Below, in pieces: positions 1-9,717 of a stretch of 64,000 nt of DNA. Each line of letters begins with the position of its first letter. Position 1 is the first letter of the stretch. Made by a program: the position numbers and the translations under genes. The notes below the pieces were generated by a model. The model had not been told where the DNA came from. It did not search any database and was given only the letters and a program-made list of their open reading frames with translations. The DNA comes from Sphagnum compactum. Lineage: Eukaryota > Bryophyta > Sphagnopsida > Sphagnales. The stretch is taken from contig OZ234499.1 in assembly GCA_965153455.1 (NCBI GenBank), positions 17,046,271 through 17,110,270 on the forward strand. The letters run 5' to 3'.

Positions 1-353
1 AAATTGAGGAGTAGAGAAGTTAAATCTTTACTGTAAGAACTGCTGATTGCAGCTCCTTATCTTTAAGCCAAGCATGTAGTTTAACAATTGCACCAGACTT
101 TTGGTTTTGAATGTGGAATAACAGAGACTTTGGCAATCCACCATTGTGGTGATTTATTTTATGTGGTGGCAGATGTTATTGTGCATGGTGATGATAACCC
201 AAAAGTGAGAGCATGCAGAGTCAAAGAAGTCAAAGACCCAAGGTCTTTCAGAGAAACAGCCCATTGTTGGGTTCTGAAGAAAAAACAGCTCTTGCAAGAA
301 GTGGTCATGAGGAAGTGACTTTCAGACTTTCAAAATGAGAACAAAAGTTTTTG
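1..353. other. Region downstream of the CAD pseudogene; no gene seen
   Basis: This stretch follows the stop codon of the minus-strand CAD gene and would be its 3' flank or 3' UTR. A 76-codon open frame on the plus strand (88-318) shows no recognisable domain, and I treat it as chance. Confidence 0.5.
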
Positions 354-2795
354 CTATTCTTCATCCTGGAGAGTGTTAGCAATGTCAATGACAAAACAGT
401 ATTTGACATTCGCTTTCTCAAGTCTTTCCATAGCTGTGGTGACATATGGCATGGGGATCTTCTCAATCATTGCAGTCACATTATGCTTCCCAGCAAAATC
501 AAGCATCTCCTGTGTCTCTCGGATTCCTCCGATTGTACTTCCACCAATTGAATGACGCCCTGTAGATCATGCAACACCCCAAAATAGAAACATCAAAGTA
601 AGTAGAACTTTCATGAATACACAGATTTTGGCCCAAGGGGAAAAAAATTTGAACTATGAGAAGGGAAACAATGAATTTGCTAAAAAAACCAAAGAATTCA
701 GGATTCTTGCACAAACAGATTTAGTCAAAGTACTTTTGGCTTACCAGAGACGAGCACTGGCATGAAAGCTCAAAGGCTTCTCTGGAATACCCACTGTCAC
801 AAGCTTCCCATTTGTCTTCAGCAGCCTCAAGTATGGATCCAAGGAGTGAGCATATGCAACTGTGTCAAGAATGCAATCCATTGACTTGGCAGCAGCCTGT
901 GCAGTCAGTGTACACAATTTTTTTTAGTATAATAGTCTGGTTTTGTTGTGTGCAGAACTTGAATGATTCTCTCTAGAGTAGAATTGCAAAGAAATTATTG
1001 AGAACTTTTTTTTTGTTTTGGGGGTGTTTGTTGTTACCTTCATTCTATCAAGATCTTTATTGATGATGAACTCATCAGCACCCAGAAGCTCTCGAGCTTC
1101 CTTCTCCTTGTGAGGAGAGGTGCTGAACACAGTGACCTTCATACCAAAAGGTTTGGCAAACTTGACAGCCATGTGACCTAACCCTCCCAAGCCCACCAAG
1201 CCAAAGTTGGTGCCCTTCACGTCCATTCCAAAGCCTGTGTGCAGGCTGTACACTGTGATGCCTGCACACAGCAGTGGTGGTGCTGCATCTAGTGGCAAAT
1301 TCTCAGGCATCTTCAACACAAATCTGAAGTTCCCAACCCAACCCATCCCAACACAACATGTGCAGCAGCAGATCAGTACTACTGCACACCCCAGGTAGAT
1401 TTCTCAAGCATGATCCATCTTCCACGCAAATCTGAAGCCAACCCAACATGTGCAGCAGATCATCAGTGCACCCAGATTCTCAGGCATCATCTTCCTCACA
1501 AATCTAAAGATTCTGAACCTAACCAAACATTCAGCAGATCAGTACTGCACCCAGATTCTCAGGCATCTTCTTCCACACAAATCTGAAGATTCTGGAATGC
1601 GAACCCAACCCAACATGCAGTAGATCAGTACACGGTCAGTAGCAGCAGTAGAGCTGCTAAGTCAGATCTCCTCTTTTGTCCTCTGATGGATTCAGGCTCC
1701 AAGTCTGAGCACAATATAATTTCTTGCAAGCTGCAGCAGGATGATGATAATGATCAGGGTAGAATTCTGAACTACGCACTTGTGGTCAACAATGATGATT
1801 GTGGAGTAACCTCCTTTGGTGATGCTACCATCAACAAAATCCACCGAGTCATATGTCCAAACCACTTTGTTGCAGTACTGCTCCACACCCAATTTGCATT
1901 CTTTGCAGCTCAAACAGGAGCAAACCATGCATCCCACTCCCACCTGCTGCCCCACTTTGAACTTGGACTCTGGCACCTTGGAACCGAGCTCCATCACTAC
2001 CCCCACTATCTCATGCCTGCCAGGCCATGCATGAATCCATACCCCACCATCCCAACAGACCCATCCATGACAAATTGACATCAGGAGAGCTCATCAGAGT
2101 GGAGTCACAAATGGATTGCAGCAGCTTCACTGGGATCAGGTGATTTCTTGCTTGAAATTAGGATCATACAACAGAACTTCGGTTGAGTTCAATGATCAGA
2201 GAACTGACCCAGAAACCAAGGGGTACTTGGAATCTCCCCATTCGTTGCGGACCTTGTGCAAATCTGTATGGCAAATGCCACAAAACAGGATCTTGATCTT
2301 CACATCTTCAGGACGAGTTGCCCTAGAGCACACATCATTCCACCAGCAAAACTTTCACGATGTGAGCTCAGATTCAGCTCAAAATCTCTAGAGAGTCCTG
2401 GCAGTCATGGTGACCAAAGCATGCAATGATCCCAAAACAAAGAAACCACTGCACAATTTCCATGTACATGAATTCAATCCGGTTTTCAAAGCACATGCAA
2501 AGATGTATTTGTGTGTATGTATCCACTGTTTTCTTCTATATGTTGTATCCATGTATAGGAAAAAAAAGGGAAAAAATACTACAATCCTTAGAAAGATCCC
2601 CTGCAGGACACTAATGGATTTTTCACAAACTTGGAGATCTGCAACTGTCTAGTTTCAAACTTGGAACAATAGAATTACCACCAGATCACACATTAAGTAC
2701 CTTACCTACCTTCAGAAGAATTTGTAGGGGGCAAGAGTGCCAGAAGGATCATAGGCGGCCCATCCATGCACTGGACATCCTCCTGCCTCTCCCAT
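354..2795 (-). pseudogene. Cinnamyl-alcohol-dehydrogenase-like gene, inactivated by a stop and a frameshift
   Basis: Six exons can be placed on the minus strand: 2795-2710, 2322-2209, 2016-1780, 1323-1038, 896-745 and 559-354. Together they make 1081 nt, about 360 codons, the usual CAD length. CAD is a zinc- and NADPH-dependent medium-chain dehydrogenase that reduces cinnamaldehydes to monolignols. Visible motifs are GWAAYDPSG at the N-terminus, catalytic-zinc CGICHTDLH and GHEIVG, a four-Cys structural-zinc loop (GCMVCSCLSCKEC...EQYC), the nucleotide-binding GLGGLGH, and LLCAGITVY. Two lesions are seen. Codon 28 is TGA where the family has a Ser before Arg-Arg. Exon 5 has one base too many before its GTAAG donor, so exon 6 (GGSTIGGIRETQEMLDF...) is read out of frame and stops early. 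Exons 1-5 otherwise join in phase, so decay looks recent. Sequencing errors cannot be excluded. The position usually Pro before GHE is Ser. Confidence 0.85.
1299..1634. repeat. Intronic minisatellite of ~80-100 bp units (about 4 copies)
   Basis: Four imperfect units lie in CAD intron 3. Each contains, on the minus strand, the sequence around the true 3' splice site and the start of exon 4 (TTCAG before ATTTGTGT, then GAAG and ATGCCTGAGAAT). The first unit is the real exon edge at 1298-1323; three decoy copies follow near 1432, 1504 and 1583. The array appears to have grown from a duplicated intron-exon border. Confidence 0.8.
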
Positions 2796-4610
2796 TGATC
2801 TAGTAGTGTATTATACTGATGATCTCTAGTTTTGGACTTTTTCAGGATCCACTAGTTTCTCAGGATTGAAGATGTTCAAAGACTCCTCTTCAGAGCAGTT
2901 GAATCCTTCAAAATGGACTTCCAAGATTCTTGCAGTTAAGAGTTACTCCTACAAGTCTGGCAAAAAAAATACAACCATATGAGCTCAAGAAGTGATTGGA
3001 AATCCTGAGCTATGGTGATAAGAGCTAATACAAGTGAAATCATAACATTTGGATATATATGTAAAAGAATGAATTTTAGAATTTTCTAATTGACACCATA
3101 TAACCTTGGATTAATCCTGAACCTTTTCCCCCCACCACAAGGTTCTAGTACTAGAGCATGTTGGACTCTTTGTGGTTGGTATGACACAAAATTGCCTCTC
3201 CAACAAGAAGATCAAGTGAATAGGTACAACATTTTTGAGGGATGGATTAGGATGGGAGGTACCTATAAACTCTACCCTTGGAAATTTTAAGCTACCCATT
3301 TGGTTTTAAGCTTTGGGTTGCTTTGCATGGAAGTAGAAGGGTCCACAAAAACTTGTATACCACTAACTTGAATTGTGATTAGTTTTGATGGCCCTTGAAT
3401 AGCCCCCAAACCTCACACAATAGGGTTTTTGTCACATGGTAACTACTTGCAACCAATTTATGAATGTGTAACTAAAACATTGCACAAAGTCCATTAAAAT
3501 GTTACATTCATCTTAAAAAACAAATAGCACAACCTAGAATAGTGTTAAAGGTTTTCCAATCAAATGGTTTATAGCAAGCACCTTGGAAGCAATGGTTGGT
3601 AACTTGGTACATTCCACCTCCAATGTTTCCAACAACCCAAGAACTACTCTTGTCCAACCCTATTTTTTCTTGTCAACCACAATGGACCCAACTAAACTCG
3701 GAAACCCTAAAACCCTAAAACTCCATTTTACATCAAAACCTCATTCCAAGCACTATGACTTGCAAGCGACTTGAACCCCTTAGAGTTGTCCAAATTGGAG
3801 CCAAACCAAAGGTCCAAGGCCCATTTACATGGCAAAAGGTAACCCAAGATGGCCAAAGATGGTGTAAACCTTACACATAACCCCTCACCATACAATGTGG
3901 AATAATTGCAATTCGGGGGAGTTTGCTTCGTGAAGAAGGAGAATACATAACAAGGATGCATCACAATTCTCCCCCCAAGCTCTTTGTTGTTGGCAATTGT
4001 TGCTTTTAGTTTTGGCATGGTTGATGGAGAGCACGAAGGCCAAGCACGGTGAAACCCATCTCTTGTAATGCGGGAAAATTAGGGTGGAAATGAAGATGTA
4101 GTTCTTATAGATATCCCTACCTTCAAATATATTCACTTTCTCTGATCTCCGCACACATTCATCTCCTTGGAAAGCTGCAAAAAATGGATCAACAAACCAA
4201 AATATGTTTAGTCCCATGAGAATTTCTGAAAGTCATGGTTTGATGAGTACCTATAATGGCATCAGATTCAATGGTAGCATCTTCAAAATTGGCATTCATG
4301 TGGTACTAAACTGTAAGCAAAAGATAGAATAAACCTTGTGCAACAAAGAGGTGGTGTCATTTGTCCCATTGCCTATTGCAGTTGCAATATTTCCTCTTGT
4401 GTGAAGAACTTGCACCAATTTAAGCTTGTCGACATGCGATGACCCTGCCATGACTAACAAGACATTGTACCCAAAAAAATTGTCACTATGCATTTTGCAT
4501 GGAAAGAAGTCACACACATTCTTTACATCAGAAAGCATTGCACAATGTCATATCACATACCATCACACCCATCTTTTTTTTTTCCCAACTACAGTCTTGC
4601 AGCTAAAGAC
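2796..4610. other. Upstream flank of the CAD pseudogene; no gene seen
   Basis: AT-leaning intergenic DNA between the CAD start codon and the first fold-back repeat. The short open frames on both strands (for example 3728-4217 minus) have no recognisable domain, no splice-consistent partners and poor coding composition. Confidence 0.4.
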
Positions 4611-4613
4611 ATC

Positions 4614-4962
4614 TTTCCATTAGGCTGTTGTCATCACAAATTTTGTGATTGTAACAACTTTCCATTATGTTTTTGCATGTAGTTGCGCTCACAACCATCT
4701 CACAACTCTATCAATCAAGTATTGACCAATTACAAGAGCTGTGAGAACTATGAATTAAACTGTGACTTGCCATACAATGGCATTTGTCCTTTTGTCATGA
4801 GAACATGTGTTGCCAGAGTTCTTAACTTGATTAATTACATATTTTCACCATACTTGCAGCTCTCCAATGGAAAGTGATTGTCCCTGCAGCAAGAAACAAG
4901 CCCCTATGTCAGTGGCTTTCCATTAGGGTACTGTGATCACAGCAGCCTAATGGAAGGAGACC
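4614..4962. repeat. Paired copies of a CTTTCCATTAGGCTG motif, one a fold-back
   Basis: The sequence CTTTCCATTAGGCTG followed by a TCATCAC-like tail occurs at about 4614. A related copy in the opposite orientation is centred on the 12-bp palindrome CTGTGATCACAG near 4930-4942. That second copy has arms CTTTCCATTAGG and CCTAATGGAAG on either side, so it folds back on itself. It resembles a small inverted-repeat element remnant. Confidence 0.5.
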
Positions 4963-5086
4963 CTAAGTCTGTGTGACCTGTGAGAAACAATGCAAAAGAG
5001 CACACACACACACTCTACAAACTGAATCATAGATTTATGGAAGAACATCACCAAACTGCAACAGCTCTGGACAGGGATGTGAAGCT

Positions 5087-5171
5087 CTGGAGAGGGATTT
5101 GAAACATCTTTCTGTCAACTTTCACATGTAAAGAAAAAGCTCATAGAAAGATGTTTCAAATCCCTCTCCAG
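5087..5171. repeat. Perfect 27-bp hairpin with 31-base loop
   Basis: Bases 5087-5113 are exactly complementary to 5145-5171. The core arm reads GAGGGATTTGAAACATCTTT. The next base pair toward the loop would be G-U in RNA. The size and stem fit either a young plant microRNA precursor or the remnant of a small fold-back element. No target or transcript evidence is available from the sequence. Confidence 0.75.
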
Positions 5172-6376
5172 CTCCACATCATCATGCCCCCATGGCATGG
5201 AAGTCATGCTTGCCCCTCAAAGGACCACCAATCCCCCTCTAAATTCCGAAAATTCTTGAGTGATAGCTTTGCATGTGAATCTGTTGTACTCAGCTGTCAC
5301 CATGCACACCTGCACATATTACATTCACCATTTCAATTAGAAGACAGTCTAGATTATTGTCTCAAAAGAATTGTTGTTTTTGGTTTGTGACATCAACCCC
5401 ACCAGTCTCTCTCTCTCTCCATTCAACCTTGTTGCAACCAACCCACTGGAAGATCTTGGAAGAATCACTTAAGCAGAAAAAAAGTGCAGTAAATTGCAGC
5501 CCACAAGCAAAGCACTCCCCGCATCAAAAACAAATTCAACAAAGGTGACTTCTGAGCACCATGGGTCAGAGCCCAGACTTGTTGATTGGCTCGGCACTAG
5601 AAAGATGTGCACTGAAGTGGCTAGAGGTTACATGCCTGCAAAGCCAAAAGTACAAAATTGCCCAAAAAGACATGAAGAGCATCTGCCTCCTCTGGATCTC
5701 TGTAATATTTTCCAGGTAATGGAATGGAATGGAATGATACCAAGTAAAATGTGTTCTGCAATAGATTTTCAGGATCAATGTGTCTCCAACCTTGGACATC
5801 ACAGCAAACATGATGGGCCCAGTAGTAGCAAAATTTGCCTCAAAACTGCGATTTTTATTACCAGTGTTTGAGATTAGCTGAATTGGCACCTGTGGGAACA
5901 AAAAATGTCTAGATGATGACAACAACAGAGTCTCTCTTCTTCTTCTTCTTCTTGTCAATCACAGAATTTGGAGTTGAATGGGATGCACAGTTTGTACTTA
6001 CCTGTACATGAGGCTCATCTGCCTCCTATTGAAGGCAACAGTTGACCACAGCCTTTTAGTTGCAGGCATGGCCCAAGCTTTTGATAAAAGCTGCTGTTCT
6101 AACTCATGGTTTCTTTCTGTTGCAGCTGCAACAATTTCCCAATGACAGTCACTAATGGAGTAGAAATTCATAGCTTGTCCCAGCTCCACCCAGTTTGTGA
6201 TAAACCAGAAAATCAATCATCAAACTGACTACCACAGGGTCTACAACAAACCCCACCTCCACGAAACACTACTACAACCCACAAAGACAAAACCATGGCA
6301 CAGAGAGAGACACAGAGAGAGACACATGCACACACACATACACACATACACATGTACAACAATTCTCACAATTCTC
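5172..6376. other. Intergenic; possible orphan exon pair on the minus strand
   Basis: Two minus-strand segments with good splice borders lie here. One is 6025-6002, preceded by TTCAATAG and followed by GTAAGTAC, encoding EADEPHVQ. The other is 5889-5741, preceded by CCCACAG and followed by GTATCATT, starting VPIQLISNTGNKNRSFEANF. They join in phase. I recognise no family and found no convincing further exons, so this may be a gene fragment or chance. Confidence 0.2.
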
Positions 6377-6380
6377 TAAC

Positions 6381-6383
<3 letters not shown>

Positions 6384-6420
<37 letters not shown>

Positions 6421-6519
6421 CATATAATTCTCTCTCCGGCAAACTCAATATTCTCTCACAAATACAATTCTCACATCAACACATAAATACTTTTCTCTCT
6501 CTCTCTCTCTCTCTCTCTC
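6384..6519. repeat. Two CT microsatellites (6384-6418, 6493-6519)
   Basis: Simple CT dinucleotide runs separated by CT-rich sequence. They create low-complexity open frames on both strands (Leu-Ser runs on plus, Arg-Glu runs on minus) that are not genes. Confidence 0.95.
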
Positions 6520-6699
6520 CCAATTCCTTCTCTCTTTGTCTCTCTCAAAAACACAAGCAAGCAAAGATGGAAGCATATATGGTTGTGGGTGTGCTTGTGA
6601 TGAGATTTTACCGACAATTCCCAACTTGATGGGTGCTGCTGGCTTGTGAGCCAGTCCCAGGAAGACAGCAACTACAAAGGTGCAACCCCACCAGTTCAA

Positions 6700-6812
6700 T
6701 GCAACACCCACCAGTTCAGGAAGAGACTAAATAGGTGCTACCAGTTCAATGGCAACACCCACCAGTTCAGGAAGAGACTAAATAGGTGCTACCAGTTCAA
6801 TGGCAACAGTGC
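6700..6812. repeat. 51-bp tandem duplication
   Basis: A unit beginning CCAGTTCAGGAAGAGACTAA occurs at 6711 and again at 6762, with a partial copy before it. It repeats the peptide QFRKRLNRCYQFNGN in one plus-strand frame, but that frame has no other gene-like properties. A 19-base C run follows at 6877-6895. Confidence 0.85.
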
Positions 6813-7342
6813 TTGTTTTGTTTCTTTTGTGGGGCCAATTCTTTTGATGGAAAAAATAAATATTAATGGATCCTTTCCCCCCCCCCCCCCCCCCCACCCA
6901 AGTGGATCTTTCTATCCAAGTGGAAGATGTAGAAAAAATGGCTATCATAAATAGCTAGATTTAGCCAAATTTACAGCTATTAGCCAGATATGAATTGAAG
7001 AAGTACAAATTTTTTCAATGTTTTTGTCTGTTTGTATTTTGTTGTGAACTTATTTTATGAATTAGACTTTTATTAGCATTTTGCCTACCAAATCAAGAAT
7101 GTAAAAAAAAATATTAATGAAACAAAATAATATATAATAAAATTTATAAAATTTTACTTTTTGAAAAGACAAAATTGATACAAAAAAATTATTATGTCAA
7201 AAAAAATAAAAATTTAATCACTGGTAGTATGAAGCAAAGTGGAGCCCAAATTTTACTAAAGGTGGCCTCCACATACCCTACAAGAGTATGGGCTCCTGCT
7301 GGGTATCACAGGAAATTATTATAAAATTTTAAAAAAATTATC

Positions 7343-7735
7343 CACAAGAGGAATTAGCCAAATTTAGTTATGCCGCACTTGGCAATCATCCACAAGAGAA
7401 ATTAGCCAAATTTAGGTGAGTCACACTTGGCAATCATCCACAAGAGGAATTAGCCAAATTTTAAGTAAGCCACATTTGGCGATCATCCACAAGAGGAATT
7501 AGCCAAATTTTAGGTGAGCCATATCTGGCAATCATCCACAAGAGGAATTAGCCAAATTTTAGGTGAGCCAAATTTGGCAATCATCCACAAGAGGAATTAG
7601 CAAAATTTTAAGAAAGCCACATTTGGCAATCATCCACAAGAGGAATTAGCCAATTTTTAAGTAAGCCACATTTGGCAATCATTCACAAGAGGAATTAGCC
7701 AAATTTGGGTATAATGGGTCAGGGAGGAAAGTAGA
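7343..7735. repeat. 49-bp minisatellite, 8 copies
   Basis: The core CACAAGAGGAATTAGCCAAA recurs at 7343, 7391, 7439, 7488, 7537, 7586, 7635 and 7684. The step is 48 bp for the first two intervals and exactly 49 bp thereafter. Each unit also contains a variant of GCCACATTTGGCAATCATC. The array lies in AT-rich intergenic DNA between the CAD pseudogene and the trihelix gene. Confidence 0.95.
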
Positions 7736-9717
7736 AAATTTTAAGACTTTTATTATATGTTGATGACTTGCTGGAAGCTATTGTAAATAAATATGGCGAT
7801 TTCAGAAATATTTTTCCCTCCAAATCTGGCAAAAGAGAAGATTTGCAATCCCTCAAAATCCATGGAGAATTTTGGTAAGAAATTTTCAAGCAATGCAAGT
7901 CTTGTAAGAGTTAGAGTCCAGCAGATTCCAGTAGTGAAAGGATAGTGCATCAATCCTAGAAGAACTTCTGGAAAATCTTGAGCTCAAGAATTTTGCAGGG
8001 CAGCTGCTGAAGTAGCAGCAGCAGCAGCAGGAGGAGGAGCTCCTGGGAAGGAAGGAATGAGGATGGACAGTGGAGTGAGCTTGCACAATTCAAGCTCTCA
8101 TGGGTGGAGTGGTGAGTGTGTTGATTTGGACTGTCATCACAGTGGGTCAAGAGGTGTGATGCAAAGTTCCCTGAATCGTCACAGTTGCGTCTGTTGGAGC
8201 ATCACATGGGTAAGGTTAAAGGGATTTGACGTCCTTTGGGTTGTTTGGGTTTGCTGCAAGAGTATAAGGATCAGTAAGAGGTTTAGAGAAATTGGGTGTA
8301 GCAGGTGGGGGCTCGTGTGCAGCACCATCTTTTCTTCCAGCTTGTAGCAGAGCTGGAAGGAAGATAGATCCTTGCTCATTCCACCATCACAAGGTCCTGT
8401 CTTCAATTGGGTAGGGCTTTTCTAAACTCTTCTCCTTCCCCAGCAATCACTCTCCATTAAAAACTTTTCAGCTTGGTTGACCTCCAAACCCTAGAAATCG
8501 TCCATCAGCAAAAAATTTGAGTCCTGGAAGAGCAGGTTAAGGCTTCATGTTTGTTGAGATCCAATGTAGATTGAAAGTTGTTTTCCAGGATTCATATTCT
8601 ACAAACCCAATGTTTCTTCCTTCTAGGATTTCGCCACCATAAGAAGGCATCTGGAGGACAACAGTGGTGTGTTTTTTGCTGATGGGTTCTTCAAGCTTTT
8701 GGGTGTCTCAGTCTGTTTGACAGTTTTTGGAATTTCTAGTTGTTTTCGAGGATTCATGTTCTACAGACCCAATGTTTCTTCCTTCTGGGGTTTTGCCACC
8801 ATACAAAGGCATCTGGAGGACAGTAGTAATAGTGTTTTTTTGCTGATGGGTTTTTTCAAGGTTTTGGGTCTGAGTCTGTTTGACAATCTTTGGAATTTCT
8901 TGCTAGGAGCTTGCTATTCATGAAGGAGGGAGGAAAAGAAAGGTTTTTGAATCCTGTCAAAGAATCCTGTAGAAGTAGGGTTTAGAGAACCATTTCATCG
9001 TTTTGCTGAGCTTCAGGCTTTCAGTGCTGCACAGGAAATTCAGAGCTGCATATTGAAAGATTTAATGGTGCTTGTCAGAAAGAGTTGGGTTCATGTCAGA
9101 GAGAGATAGGTATGTGTCAGAGAGATCTCTGAAGCTGTAAGCAAGTACAAAATTGTTGAAGGATTATTAGCATATCTGGATAGCATAACAATCAAGAATC
9201 TCACCTGGTTTTTTCATAAAGAAATCAAGGTCATAGAATCTGCAGCTGGGTAGAGATTCTTCTGGTCAATCTTCTGTGTAATTTATTGCATTGCAACATC
9301 TCTAGACTTTTGAATCATTGTTTGAAATAGGTATAAAGAACCTTACATACTGTAAGCAAAAACCTCCACACTATGAGCAGATCTTCTAAACTTTTTTTTT
9401 GTGTTCTTGCAGGATGCTCCAAGAACTTCCAGCCTGCTTGGAACTGCATGCAAGTGCTTGACATTTGAGATACAAGTTAAGACTTTCTCCTTCTCTATCA
9501 CCTCTGACATAGGTAACCATGTCATGCAAAAACCCAAGCTCTCAATGACAGCTGTATTGTGTAGCATCTTGAATACAGTTAAGGTTCAAGGATTCAGGTC
9601 CTCGTGAAGGAAGTTGTATACATCAAGAGAGTTGGAACCTGTAGCAAGTAAATAATATGGAGTAGTTGGTAAGAGAGGCAAGAGATTTGATGGAGTGAAT
9701 ACTACAGGTGTGTAGCT
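7736..9717 (+). other. Putative 5' leader and promoter of the trihelix gene
   Basis: No supportable coding sequence is seen. A pyrimidine-rich acceptor-like site (run of T then TTCTTGCAG) ends near 9413, so an untranslated 5' exon and a leader intron are possible. The stretch includes a ~160-bp tandem duplication, listed separately. Confidence 0.35.
8578..8905. repeat. ~160-bp tandem duplication
   Basis: The segment starting GGATTCATATTCTACAAACC near 8590 is repeated with about 90 percent identity from near 8750. Both copies share CCCAATGTTTCTTCCTTCT, AAGGCATCTGGAGGACA and TTGCTGATGGGTT. It lies in the presumed leader or promoter of the trihelix gene. Confidence 0.85.
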
